From NCBI GenBank assembly GCA_018401495.1, contig JAGYJX010000006.1:496001-560000 (forward strand): a DNA stretch of 64,000 bases, written 5' to 3'. Shown piece by piece: positions 52,911-62,314 of the stretch; position 1 is the stretch's first letter, and each line of letters begins with the position of its first letter. Source of the stretch: Rhodospirillaceae bacterium. GTDB lineage: Bacteria; Pseudomonadota; Alphaproteobacteria; Thalassobaculales; Thalassobaculaceae. Position numbers and translations under genes: made by a program. The notes beneath the pieces were generated by a model, which made no database searches, was not told the DNA's origin, and was given only the letters and a program-made list of their open reading frames with translations.

Positions 52911-53988
52911 ATGGCGCCCAGTATAACGATCGCCGGCCGGAAAATCGGCTCCGAGCATCCGCCCTACGTGGTTGCCGAGATGTCCGGCAACCACAACGGC
53001 GACATCGAGCGGGCCTTCCGGATCCTGGAGGTCGCCAAGGAGGCCGGGGCCGACGCCGTCAAGCTGCAGACCTACACCGCCGACACCATCACCCTCGACA
53101 GCGACCGGCCGGAGTTCCTGATCCACGGCGGCCTGTGGGACGGCCGCAGGCTCCACGAGCTCTACGACGAGGCGCACACGCCGTGGGAGTGGCACGCGCC
53201 GATCTTCGAGCGCGCCCGTGAGATCGGCATCACGGTGTTCTCGGCGCCCTTCGATCCGACGGCGATCGAGCTTCTCGAATCGCTCGATGCCCCGGCCTAC
53301 AAGATCGCCTCGCCGGAGATCGTCGACCTGCCGCTGATCCGGCTGGTGGCCGCCACCGGCCGCCCGCTGATCCTGTCCACGGGCATGGCCACCTTCGAGG
53401 AGACCGAGGCCGCGGTGGCGGCGGCGCGCGACGCCGGCGCCACCGAGATCGCGGTGCTGCACTGCGTGAGTGCCTATCCGACGCCGCCGGAGGAGGCGAA
53501 CCTCGCCACCATCCGGGACCTCGAGCGGCGGCTCGGCACCGTCGTCGGCCTCTCCGACCACACCATGGACACCACCGTGGCGACCCTGGCGGTCGGCCTG
53601 GGTGCCACCCTGATCGAGAAGCACGTGACGCTGGCGCGCGCCGACGGCGGCGTCGACAGCGCGTTCTCGCTGGAGCCGCACGAACTTGCCCGTCTGGTCC
53701 GCGACGCCCGCATCGCCCACGCCGCGCTCGGCGCGCCGGCCTACGGTCCGACCGAGTCCGAGAAGGGGGTGCTGAAGTTCCGGCGCTCGCTCTACGTCGT
53801 CGCCGACGTGGCCGCGGGCGAGGTGCTGACCCCGGCGTCGGTGCGGTCGATCCGGCCGGCGCTCGGGCTCGGCGCCGCGGTGGCTGGACCGGGTGCTCGG
53901 CCGCAGGGCGGCCCGCGACCTGAAGCGCGGCGAGCCGCTGGCGGCGGACATGCTGGAAGGCGGGCTCCCGGACACCGATGACCGCTAG
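52911..53988 (+). CDS. pseI: Pseudaminic acid synthase PseI (one frameshift)
   Basis: This NeuB-family aldolase-type synthase condenses the released diacetamido-trideoxy altrose with PEP. YVVAEMSGNHNGDIERAF and DAVKLQTYTADTITLD form the barrel start, SAPFDPTAIELLE and SPEIVDLPLIRL follow, LSDHTMDTTVA and EKHVTLARADGG are the PEP/metal site, and an antifreeze-like SAF domain ends the chain. A base insertion near 53,876 breaks that last domain; corrected, it reads PRWLDRVLGRRAARDLKRGE and stops at 53988 (about 358 residues). It overlaps the TPR glycosyltransferase start. Confidence 0.92.
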
Positions 53989-55831
53989 GACGCCGGCAGC
54001 CGGCAGTCCGGCCGGAACCACCATCGACAGCGGCCTGACCCTGCACCGCGCCGGCCGGTTGCGCGAGGCGGCCGGCGTGTACGCGACGCTCCTCAAGTCG
54101 AACCCCCGGCAGCCGGACGCCCTGCACCTGCTCGGCGTCGTCATGCACCAGCTTGGCGACAACAAGGGCGCCGAGCCGCTGATCCGCGCGGCCGTCGGGC
54201 TGAACCCGCGCTCGGCGATCTTCCGCAACAACCTCGGCATGGTCCTGAAGGCGCTCCGCCAGACCGACGCGGCGGCGGCGAACTTCGCCGAGGCGGTGAG
54301 GCTCGACCCGCTGTACGCCGATGCGCTCGCCAACCTCGGCGGCGCGCTGTCGTGGCGAACCCAGGAGTCGCAGGCCCGGGCGAGCGTTGCGCTCGGGCCT
54401 GCCTGGCCGCGCCGGCCCACGGCGATGCCTGGTCGACGCTCGGCGCGCGTGGAACGGATCCGCGGCGCGCCTCGACCGGGCGCTCGCGGCGCACCGGCGG
54501 GCGGTCACCGTGCCGCCGGCGCGGGCCGAGCGGCTCGTCAACCTGGGCTCCACATTGGTCGAACTGACCCGCTACGACGAGGCGCATCGCCACCTGACCA
54601 TGGCGGCCCTCCTCGACCCCGGTCTGGCCGGAGTCCTGGAGCGACATCGGCTACGTCCTGCTGGTCCGCATGCAACTCGACGCGGCGGAGCGGAGCTTCC
54701 GGCGCGCCGTGGCGATCCGGCCGACTTTCGCGCCGGCCTGGGCCGGCCGGGCGGAGGCAGCGTTCTCGGCCGGCCGGACCGACACGGCGGTCGACCACTC
54801 CCGCCACGCCGTCGAGCTCGACCCCGGCAACCCCCAGCTTCGGTTCCGCTCCGGCATTCACCGCCTGGCCCATCGGCGACCTGGCCGGCGGCTGGGCCGA
54901 CCACGACGCCCTTTGGTTCAAGTCGAGCGCGGTCCAGCGCGTCGGCGCGCCGCCGCGCTGGTCGGGCGAGCCGCTCGACGGCAAGACCCTGCTGATCATG
55001 GCCGACCAGGGGGTGGGCGACGAGCTGCTGTTCTCGTCCTGCGTTCCCGACGTGCTCGGCGCCGGCGCCCGGGTGGTCCTGGAATGCGACGCCCGGCTGC
55101 TGGCGCTGTTCCGGCGGTCTTTCCCCGACGCCTTCGTGCATCCCTACGCCCGGGGCGGCACCCGCGACCGTCCCGTGCAGCGCTACGACTGGATCCCCGA
55201 GGACTGGCGGCCGGACCTGTCGATCGAGGCCGGCGGGCTGATGCGCTGGTTCCGGTCGTCGGTCGAAGCCCTCGACGCGGCCGCCCGGCCATGGCTGGTG
55301 CCCGATCCCGGCCGGGTCGCCGAGATGCGCGCGACGCTCGAGCGCCTCGGACCCGGGCGGAAGGTCGGGGTCGCCTGGCGCAGCATGCGCCTGAGCGAGG
55401 TCCGCAACATCCACTACCCCGGCCTCGCGGTGTTCGAGCCGATCCTCGGCGTGCCTGGCATCGTCCCGGTCTGCCTGCAGTACGGCGCCGGGTGGCAGGA
55501 GGAGCTGAAGTCGGCCGGGCTGGCGGTTGCGACCGTTCCCGGGCTCGACACCACCGCCGACCTCGACGGCGTGACGGCGCTGGCGTCCTGCCTCGATGCG
55601 GTGATCTGCCCGTCCAGCACGCTCGGCTGGATCGGGGCCGGGGTCGGGACGCCGGTCTGGCTGCTGTACAACTCGCCGTGCTTCTTCGAGGCGGGGACCG
55701 ACCGACTCCCCGGCTTCCCGACCAAACGCCCCTACGGCAAGGGATACACAGCGCCTTGGGCGCCGCTGATCGCTCGGGTGGCATCCGACCTCGCCGCCTG
55801 GGCGCGCCCGCAAGGCGGTGCCGGATCGTGA
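53978..55831 (+). CDS. FlmG-like TPR glycosyltransferase (internal compensating frameshifts)
   Basis: The N-terminal half has tetratricopeptide repeats (DALHLLGVVMHQLGDNKGAE, then AIFRNNLGMVLKALRQTDAA). Between about 54,355 and 54,880 the sense reading jumps frames (54,352, 54,540, 54,670 regions) but returns, so the nominal 617-residue frame is open throughout. In the corrected version the TPRs continue (AERSFRRAVAIRPTFAPAWA). The C-terminal GT-B domain has KTLLIMADQGVGDELLFSSC and the CPSSTLGWIGAGVGTPVW nucleotide-sugar site. This TPR-plus-glycosyltransferase plan and its place after pseI match Caulobacter FlmG, which puts pseudaminic acid on flagellin. The role is inference. Confidence 0.8.
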   Translation: MTARTPAAGSPAGTTIDSGLTLHRAGRLREAAGVYATLLKSNPRQPDALHLLGVVMHQLGDNKGAEPLIRAAVGLNPRSAIFRNNLGMVLKALRQTDAAAANFAEAVRLDPLYADALANLGGALSWRTQESQARASVALGPAWPRRPTAMPGRRSARVERIRGAPRPGARGAPAGGHRAAGAGRAARQPGLHIGRTDPLRRGASPPDHGGPPRPRSGRSPGATSATSCWSACNSTRRSGASGAPWRSGRLSRRPGPAGRRQRSRPAGPTRRSTTPATPSSSTPATPSFGSAPAFTAWPIGDLAGGWADHDALWFKSSAVQRVGAPPRWSGEPLDGKTLLIMADQGVGDELLFSSCVPDVLGAGARVVLECDARLLALFRRSFPDAFVHPYARGGTRDRPVQRYDWIPEDWRPDLSIEAGGLMRWFRSSVEALDAAARPWLVPDPGRVAEMRATLERLGPGRKVGVAWRSMRLSEVRNIHYPGLAVFEPILGVPGIVPVCLQYGAGWQEELKSAGLAVATVPGLDTTADLDGVTALASCLDAVICPSSTLGWIGAGVGTPVWLLYNSPCFFEAGTDRLPGFPTKRPYGKGYTAPWAPLIARVASDLAAWARPQGGAGS

Positions 55832-57111
55832 CCGGGGCAACGCCCCCTCCCGGCGGCCGGCCCGATCCCGAGGCCTTCGAGCGTGACATGCGCGCCCGGT
55901 TCGTTACCCGGGAGAACCTGGAGAAGCTGTTCCGGCTGGTCATGCCGCACCTGGAGTCCGGGCGGCCGACGCTGGTCTACATCCTCACCCAGTCCGACCG
56001 GATCGGCCATTTCACGATCGAACCCCAGATCCTGCGGACGCTCTACGGCGACCGGTACGCGCGCATCATCGTCGTCACGCCGCCGATGGACAGGCCGGGC
56101 ACCAACGCGGCGGTGCGCGACTGCCTCGCCGGCAATTTCGTCTGGGTCGAGACCGACGACCCGGTCATCCAGGCCATGGGGTTCATCGACGGCGGTATCG
56201 CCGACCTCAAGCATCTCCACCTGCTGCTGCAGTCGCCGCGCCTGCTGATCGTCGATTTCTGGCGCAAGGTCGTGGGTGGTGTCCGACCCTCGATCCTCGC
56301 CCTTCCCGAGCGGGTCCGCGAGCGCGGCCACGCGCAGCTCCGCTCGATCGGCATCGACCCGGAAGCCCCGTTCGCGTTCTTCCACATGCGCACCATGAAG
56401 TACCGCGAGGAGCAGGGGCACCACGGCCACCGCACGGCCGGGATCGACAGCTACGCGGCGTCCATCCGGCGCATCCTGGACGCCGGGTTCCAGGTCGTTC
56501 GGATCGGCGAGCCGGGGCTGGAGCCGCCGGGATGGATGACCGACGGCTATGTCAGCCTGCCGGACGCCCTGCCGGGCCTGGCGCCGCAGGACCGGGCGGT
56601 CGACCTCGCGGTGCTGGCGGACGCGGCCTTCGGCACGGCGCAGAACTCCGGCCCGATCTGGGTCGCGGCGGCGTTCGGCACGCCGACGCTGCGCACCAAC
56701 ACGCCGTTCGAGCACCTGAACCTGCCGTACAACCGCGACCTGTCGCTGTTCAAGCGCTACCGGGACCGGGCATCGGGGCGGATTCTGGGCTACCGCGAGA
56801 TCCTGGAGCGCAACCTGCCGTCGGTGTTCCGGGACGCCGATTTCGAGCGAATCGGCATCGAATTCGTGGACAACTCCGCCGAGGCGATCGACGCGGCGAC
56901 CGACGAGTTCCTGGCGATGGTTCGGGGTGCGCCCGGTCGCCTGCCGGGTGCCGACCACGACCGCTTCCTCGCGCTCGGGGCCGATTACGAGCGCCGGATC
57001 CGCGCCGACGCCTGGTTTCGCCAGGAGAACATGGATTTCTACGGCTACGCCCACCGGTTCGGCGAGATCGCGGCGGCGAACCTCGAGGAGGCGGCCGACC
57101 TGCTGGACTGA
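55828..57111 (+). CDS. TIGR04372-family glycosyltransferase
   Basis: This 427-aa protein fits the TIGR04372 putative glycosyltransferases: FFHMRTMKYREEQGHHGHR (the family's conserved HxR box), YAASIRRILDAGFQVVRIGE, then LAVLADAAFGTAQNSGPIWV, a sugar-nucleotide site. The GTG at 55828 overlaps the previous stop (GTGA), so it is co-transcribed with the TPR glycosyltransferase. It probably extends or adds to the same glycan. Confidence 0.85.
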   Translation: MTGATPPPGGRPDPEAFERDMRARFVTRENLEKLFRLVMPHLESGRPTLVYILTQSDRIGHFTIEPQILRTLYGDRYARIIVVTPPMDRPGTNAAVRDCLAGNFVWVETDDPVIQAMGFIDGGIADLKHLHLLLQSPRLLIVDFWRKVVGGVRPSILALPERVRERGHAQLRSIGIDPEAPFAFFHMRTMKYREEQGHHGHRTAGIDSYAASIRRILDAGFQVVRIGEPGLEPPGWMTDGYVSLPDALPGLAPQDRAVDLAVLADAAFGTAQNSGPIWVAAAFGTPTLRTNTPFEHLNLPYNRDLSLFKRYRDRASGRILGYREILERNLPSVFRDADFERIGIEFVDNSAEAIDAATDEFLAMVRGAPGRLPGADHDRFLALGADYERRIRADAWFRQENMDFYGYAHRFGEIAAANLEEAADLLD

Positions 57112-57225
57112 GGCCTGGAGGCTGGCCGGCGGCTCGATGCGCTCGCCAAAATTGGTGTGTGGGCGCCCCGGCGGATCGACTAGGCTGCGCTGCCCCGAAC
57201 GTTGGGGATTCGGGTGGGCTCAGGG

Positions 57226-59151
57226 ATGGTCGGGATGAAGCGTCTTGGTGGTCTTCTGGTCGCGGGCGCGACCGTTCTCGCCGTCGCGTTTCCCGCCTCG
57301 GCACAGCCTCGGCCGGCATCGCCGCCGCCGGGTGGCGAGGTGCAGGCGGCGATCGCGGACCTCACCAACTGGATCCGCGTGTCGGGGGGCGGCGAGCTGG
57401 TGACCTCGGGGCCGGTGACGGTCACGCCCGGGCCGACCGGTGACCTCATTCGCCTCCCCGGGCTGACCTTGCGGGCGCCGGACGCGGTGGTGAGCTTCGG
57501 TGACGTCGACCTCGTCCGCGGCACCGGCCTTCCCGGCGGGTTGTGGCGGCTCACCGGTTCCCTTCCGACGCGGGTCACGGTGGCGACGCCGGGGCTGCCG
57601 GCAGCGGTCGTCTCGACCGGCGGGTCGGCCTTCGACGTCGAGATCGACCCGCGCAACGGGATGATCGGCAACGCGCGGATCAGCGCCTCCGATGCCGCGG
57701 TGGTTTTCGAGTCGATCGGGCGCGTGGCGATCGCCGGGATGGAGCTGGGCAGCGACCTGCGGGTTGCCGGTGACGGCAAGACCACGGTGACCTCCACCTA
57801 CCGCCTCGACGGGCTGCGCCTGCAGGCCGAGCCGGAGTCCGCTGGCGCCGCCCCCGCCGACCTCGCCAGAGCGGGCTCGATCACCAGCAGCATGCGCCTC
57901 GACGGGGTGGATTGGGACCGGCTGGCCGAGCTGCAGACCTTCGCGCTCGCCAATCAAGCCGCGCTCGCCGCCGGCGACCACTCGGATCTGGCCAAGCAGT
58001 TCGAGACTCTCCTCACGACGCCCGACCTGATCGCCGACGGATTCGAGATCCGGTTCGGGCTGACCGACCTCTGGGTCGGCGAGATCGACGGCACGGGACC
58101 GGTCTCGCTGGCCAGCGGTGGTTTCCACGTCGGGGTGTCGGGGCTGGCGGGCGCCAGCGCCGGCGCCAGCATTGGCTACGCCCACGAGGGCCTGTCGGTC
58201 CTCAGCCCGCTGCCCGTCGACGCCGCCGCCATGCCGGAGGCGCTGGCGATCGAGATCGCGGTCGAGCGGCTTCCGGGAACCCGGCTGATCGGCGTTCTCG
58301 GCTCCGGCGACGACGAGGAGCGCAAGATGCTGGCGGCGCTCGGCGAGGCCGGGACCACCGCCCGAGTGACCGGCGCCCGGATCCGCATGAACGGAACCGG
58401 GGCCGATCTCGACCTGGAGCTCGCGGCCTCCGCCACGGCGCCCGACGGCGTGGTCGGCAGGGCCGACCTGTCGGTGCTCAACCTCGACCGCATCGTGGCG
58501 GCGCTGGGGCCGCTGGTGACCGACGAACTGGCCGCGATCCAGCTCGCCGCTGCCCTCGGACAGCGCTCGGAGGGTGTCGGCGGCGTCACGCATCGCTGGG
58601 TGATGGCGCGTGGCGTCGATGGGCTGACCACCCTCAACGGCAACGACGTCAGCGCGATCGTCGGGGACGGGATGGCGATGCTGGAGTCCGGCGATCGACA
58701 TCGACGCCGACGACTCCGCCGGCCAGGAGCAGCCGGAAAGCGCTGCGGGCATCGCGGCGGCGTTCGTCGCCGAGCGTCTCGAGGAGTTCGGGATCGCGAC
58801 GACCGTCGAGCGGGACAGCGCCGGCGACCCCTCGATCAGCGGCGCCCTCGGCGGCCCGCTCGACGGCCGGACGCTCGGGGTGCAGTTCTTCGACTGCGCT
58901 GCCCGACGGGGTTTGCGACAGCGCGATGCTCTACCTCGGCCTGGAGGGTGCCCAGCCGGTCCCGCTCGCCCGCGTCAACGCCTGGAACAGCAACGAGCGC
59001 TGGGTGCGGGCCTACCGCGTCGGACGACGGCGGCGTCTGGCTCGAGATGGATGTTCCGGGCGGGGCCTCGGCCGCGTCCGTCGACGCCGCGATCGAGCGC
59101 TTCCTGGACTCCGCCGAGCGGTTCGTCGACGAGGTGGTGGCGGCGCGGTGA
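57226..59151 (+). CDS. Exported protein with YbjN-like C-terminal domain (frameshifts near the end)
   Basis: An N-terminal signal peptide (LGGLLVAGATVLAVAFPASAQ) precedes about 480 residues of beta-rich sequence I do not recognise. From about 58,695 the sense reading moves to other frames, then returns by about 59,025 to end at 59,151. Corrected, this part reads AAAFVAERLEEFGIATTVER, then ISGALGGPLDGRTLGVQFF, then ARVNAWNSNERWVRAYR, the pattern of YbjN-type domains. The protein is therefore probably periplasmic. Whether it is one gene or two adjacent genes cannot be settled. ATG at 57226 or 57235 are both possible. Confidence 0.55.
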   Translation: MVGMKRLGGLLVAGATVLAVAFPASAQPRPASPPPGGEVQAAIADLTNWIRVSGGGELVTSGPVTVTPGPTGDLIRLPGLTLRAPDAVVSFGDVDLVRGTGLPGGLWRLTGSLPTRVTVATPGLPAAVVSTGGSAFDVEIDPRNGMIGNARISASDAAVVFESIGRVAIAGMELGSDLRVAGDGKTTVTSTYRLDGLRLQAEPESAGAAPADLARAGSITSSMRLDGVDWDRLAELQTFALANQAALAAGDHSDLAKQFETLLTTPDLIADGFEIRFGLTDLWVGEIDGTGPVSLASGGFHVGVSGLAGASAGASIGYAHEGLSVLSPLPVDAAAMPEALAIEIAVERLPGTRLIGVLGSGDDEERKMLAALGEAGTTARVTGARIRMNGTGADLDLELAASATAPDGVVGRADLSVLNLDRIVAALGPLVTDELAAIQLAAALGQRSEGVGGVTHRWVMARGVDGLTTLNGNDVSAIVGDGMAMLESGDRHRRRRLRRPGAAGKRCGHRGGVRRRASRGVRDRDDRRAGQRRRPLDQRRPRRPARRPDARGAVLRLRCPTGFATARCSTSAWRVPSRSRSPASTPGTATSAGCGPTASDDGGVWLEMDVPGGASAASVDAAIERFLDSAERFVDEVVAAR

Positions 59152-59167
59152 GCGTGGCCGGGTCGCG

Positions 59168-60107
59168 TCAGGACTCGGCGGACGGCCGGTCGCGGGTGAC
59201 CGTGACTTTCCGCCGGGTCTCCCGGTAGGTGATGTAGAGACCGCTCGCCACGATCACCCCGGCCCCGACGAAGGTCCAGACGTCGGGGAAGGTGCCGAAC
59301 GCCAGCCAGCTCAGCACCGTCGCCATGATCAGCTGGCCGTAGGCGAACGGCGACAGCACCGAGGCCTCGCCGATCTGGAACGCCCGGATGATGAAGTAGT
59401 GGCCGATCCCGCCGATCAGGCCGAGCAGGCAGAACAACCCGAGGTCCAGGGCCGAGCGGGGCGTCACCCAGTCGAACGGCACCACGATCGACGACAGCAC
59501 CGCGCCGACCACGGCGATGTAGGTGATCGAGGTTTCCGGCGTGTCGACCGGACGAGGTCTTGCGGGTGACGATCTGGTAGAGCGCGTAGGTGAAGGCGGT
59601 CACCAGGACGAGCAGCATCGCCCAGTGGGTCTCGGTGCCGCCGGGACGGATGATGATCATCGCCCCGGCGAAGCCGACCGCCACCGCCGCCCAGCGCCGC
59701 GGGCCGACCGCCTCGCCCAGCATGGGGGCGGCCAGCGCCGTGACGATCAGCGGGCCGGTGAAGTTGATCGCGCTGGCGGTCGGGACGGGGATCCAGCGCA
59801 GCGCGGTGAAGAAGCAGACCGTGGAGACGAACATCAGCAGCGAGCGGACGATGTGCACCCCCGGCCGGGTCGCCCGCAGCAGGCCGAGGCCGTGGCGCGG
59901 CATGAACATCGCCACCATGAACACCAGGTGCCCGGTGTAGCGCGCCCACAGGATCTGCGTGGTCGGGTAGTCGGTCGAGAGGTACTTGGCCGCGACGTTC
60001 ATGAACGGCAGCAGCGTGATCGACGCTCCCATGAACAGGAAGGCGATCATCATCTCTCGGGATCCCGGGCGGGCCGGTTGGATGGAGGGCGAGTCGCCGG
60101 ACGGCAT
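59168..60107 (-). CDS. EamA/DMT-family exporter (one frameshift)
   Basis: This protein of about 312 residues has ten hydrophobic segments in two EamA repeats. The first repeat includes ARYTGHLVFMVAMFMP and RSLLMFVSTVCFFTALRWIP; the second, read after a frame change near 59,548, includes LLGLIGGIGHYFIIRAFQ and SPFAYGQLIMATVLSWLAFG. Such transporters move metabolites across the inner membrane; the substrate is not evident. It ends 16 bases from the convergent exported-protein gene. Confidence 0.88.
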
Positions 60108-60173
60108 GGTCGGAGCGTAGGGGTGCGGTGCAACAACGGCAAGGGGCGCCGGCGCAACGCCCGCGCGCCGCTT

Positions 60174-61433
60174 CTACCGGCCCGGACCGCCGCTCCGGGT
60201 CACCCAGTCCATCACCCAGCCCGCGGTCAGCCCGTGCACGACGGTCGAGGCGAAGATCGTGAAGGCGACGGTCGCCCAGAGCGGGCCCTCGTTGACGAAC
60301 TTCAGGTGGGTGGCGGCGTAGGCCAGATAGTAGATCGACCCGATCCCGCGCACCCCGTAGGCGGCGACCACGGCGCGCTCACGGCCCGGAAGCCCGGCGC
60401 CGGCGAGGGCGACCCAACCGAACAGCGGGCGGATGACCAGGATCAGCGCCAGCCCGATCGCGGCGTGCTGCCAGTCGAGCTCGGGCAGGAGTACCGGGAG
60501 GAGCCCGCCGATCGACACCAGGAGGACGGCCGTCAGGGCGTGCTCGATCGCCTCGATGAAGTTGTGCAGCCTGCTGTGGAAGCGGTGCTGCGCCTCCACC
60601 CGGCGCATCGTCAGCCCGGCGACGAAGGCGGCGATGAAACCATAGCCCTCGGCCAGCTCCGTGACGCCGTAGCAGAACAGCACGCCGGCCAGGGCGATGA
60701 CGCCCGAGCCCGTGTCAGCCAGCACGTTACCCCTTGGGATGGTGAAGACGACCCTTCCCAACAGCCAGCCGATCGCCGCGCCCGCCAGCGTCCCGACGGC
60801 GATCCGGTAGAGCACGTCGCGCGCCAACCAGTCCCAGCCCCAGACCGAGGGTGCGAAACCTTCCGCCGCCACGATCAGGCAGAGATAGACGAACGGAAAC
60901 GTCAGGCCGTCGTTCAGCCCGGCTTCGGCGGTCAGCGAGAAGCGCACCGGATGCTCGCCGCCTTCGGTCGGCGGGCCGACCTGGACGTCGCCGGCCAGCA
61001 CCGGATCGGTCGGGGCCAGGACGCTGCCGAGCAGCAGCGCCCCGGCCAGGGTCATGCCCGCCAGCCACCAGCCGAGCAGGGCGACCGACAGGATCGTCAA
61101 CGGCATGACGATGGCGAGCAGCCTCAGGGTCGGACGCCATCGCCGGTAGCTCGCGAGATTGTCGATCCGGATGCCGGTGCCGAACAGGGCGATGATCACG
61201 GCGAACTCGCTGACCACCTCCCAGAGATGCGGGTTGGCGCGCGGATCGACCGCTTCCGGCATGCCCGGGACCAGGCTGGACCCGGCCACTCCCGCCAGGA
61301 TCAGCAGGGCCGAGGCCGCGGGCTCCCGCCCCGACAGGAACCGTGGCGTCCAGTAGGCGAGGATGATGCCGGCGCCGACCGTGGCCAGGGCCACGTGATA
61401 GGCGTCCAGTCCGAAGAACGGCTCCTCCCCCAC
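60174..61433 (-). CDS. Cation:proton antiporter (CPA1/NhaP type)
   Basis: This 419-aa membrane protein has about twelve hydrophobic segments. VLAPTDPVLAGDVQVG and AEAGLNDGLTFPFVYL contain the conserved Asp residues of the transport site, and AAYGVRGIGSIYYLAYA is the C-terminal motif of CPA1 antiporters. It exchanges Na+ or K+ for H+ at the inner membrane. Confidence 0.9.
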   Translation of the reverse strand: MGEEPFFGLDAYHVALATVGAGIILAYWTPRFLSGREPAASALLILAGVAGSSLVPGMPEAVDPRANPHLWEVVSEFAVIIALFGTGIRIDNLASYRRWRPTLRLLAIVMPLTILSVALLGWWLAGMTLAGALLLGSVLAPTDPVLAGDVQVGPPTEGGEHPVRFSLTAEAGLNDGLTFPFVYLCLIVAAEGFAPSVWGWDWLARDVLYRIAVGTLAGAAIGWLLGRVVFTIPRGNVLADTGSGVIALAGVLFCYGVTELAEGYGFIAAFVAGLTMRRVEAQHRFHSRLHNFIEAIEHALTAVLLVSIGGLLPVLLPELDWQHAAIGLALILVIRPLFGWVALAGAGLPGRERAVVAAYGVRGIGSIYYLAYAATHLKFVNEGPLWATVAFTIFASTVVHGLTAGWVMDWVTRSGGPGR

Positions 61434-61642
61434 CGTCAGGCCGGCCCGAGGGCACAGGGCAGAACCCGGGGCCGGGAGCCGTCGAGGGTGGGATGGTGGC
61501 GGTGCGGGTGACGATGCATGGCCCGGTAACGTCCGGGCGAGGTGTCAGTTGCCGCGCTTGAGGCCTCGGGGCGGTTGCCGGACGGGCTTCCCCTGGCCCC
61601 ATGCCCGGGGCTATCGTCCCGGTCCCCAGCGGGAGGATGGCG

Positions 61643-62314
61643 ATGACCGGGCGGATACTGACCTTCACGACGCCGGACGGGCCGGTGTCGGTGCCGATCC
61701 GGCAGTGCGTGATCGCCGGCTGGACCGGCCGCGACAAGGCCGCGCTCGACCATCACATCGAGGAACTGGCGGCGATCGGCGTGCCGGGGCCGAGCACGGT
61801 GCCGCTGTACTACCGCGCCGCCGTCGAGCAGGTGATCCAGGACGCGGCGGTGCAGGTGCTGGGCCGCGACGGCTCCGGCGAGGTCGAGCCGGTGCTGGTC
61901 GCCACAGCCGACGGCCGCCTGCTGCTGACCGTCGGCTCCGACCACACCGACCGCAAGGTCGAGGCCTACTCGATTCCGGTGTCCAAGCAGATGTGCCCGA
62001 AGGTGCTGGCGACCGCCGCCTGGCCGGTGGAACTGGGATCCTGGATGGATCGCCTGACCCTGGAGAGCCGCGCCACCATCGACGGCCGCGAGGTGGTCTA
62101 CCAGACCGGCACGCTCGCCATGATCCGGCCGCTGGCCGAGCTGGTCGCCGGCTATGGCGGGCTCGCGCCCGGCACCGTCATGCTGTGCGGCACCATTCCG
62201 GTCGAGGGTGGTTTGCGCCACGCCGACCGCTTCGCCATGCGCCTCGCCGACCCCGAGACGGGTGCGGCCATCGACCACGCCTACACCATCGAAACCTTGC
62301 CGGTAGTCCGCTGA
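61643..62314 (+). CDS. DUF2848 family protein
   Basis: This 223-aa protein matches DUF2848: FTTPDGPVSVPIRQCVIAGW, GSDHTDRKVEAYSIPVSKQM with conserved His/Asp, and an LCGTIPVEGGLR end. GGGAGG precedes the ATG at 61643. The family is often next to an amidase, as here, with a one-base stop-start overlap, and may act in the same catabolic step, but its chemistry is unknown to me. Confidence 0.85.
   Translation: MTGRILTFTTPDGPVSVPIRQCVIAGWTGRDKAALDHHIEELAAIGVPGPSTVPLYYRAAVEQVIQDAAVQVLGRDGSGEVEPVLVATADGRLLLTVGSDHTDRKVEAYSIPVSKQMCPKVLATAAWPVELGSWMDRLTLESRATIDGREVVYQTGTLAMIRPLAELVAGYGGLAPGTVMLCGTIPVEGGLRHADRFAMRLADPETGAAIDHAYTIETLPVVR

Noticed and set aside
59523-61511. 662-residue plus-strand frame over the exporter and antiporter
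   Set aside because: Antisense of membrane protein genes, highly charged and without a start signal.
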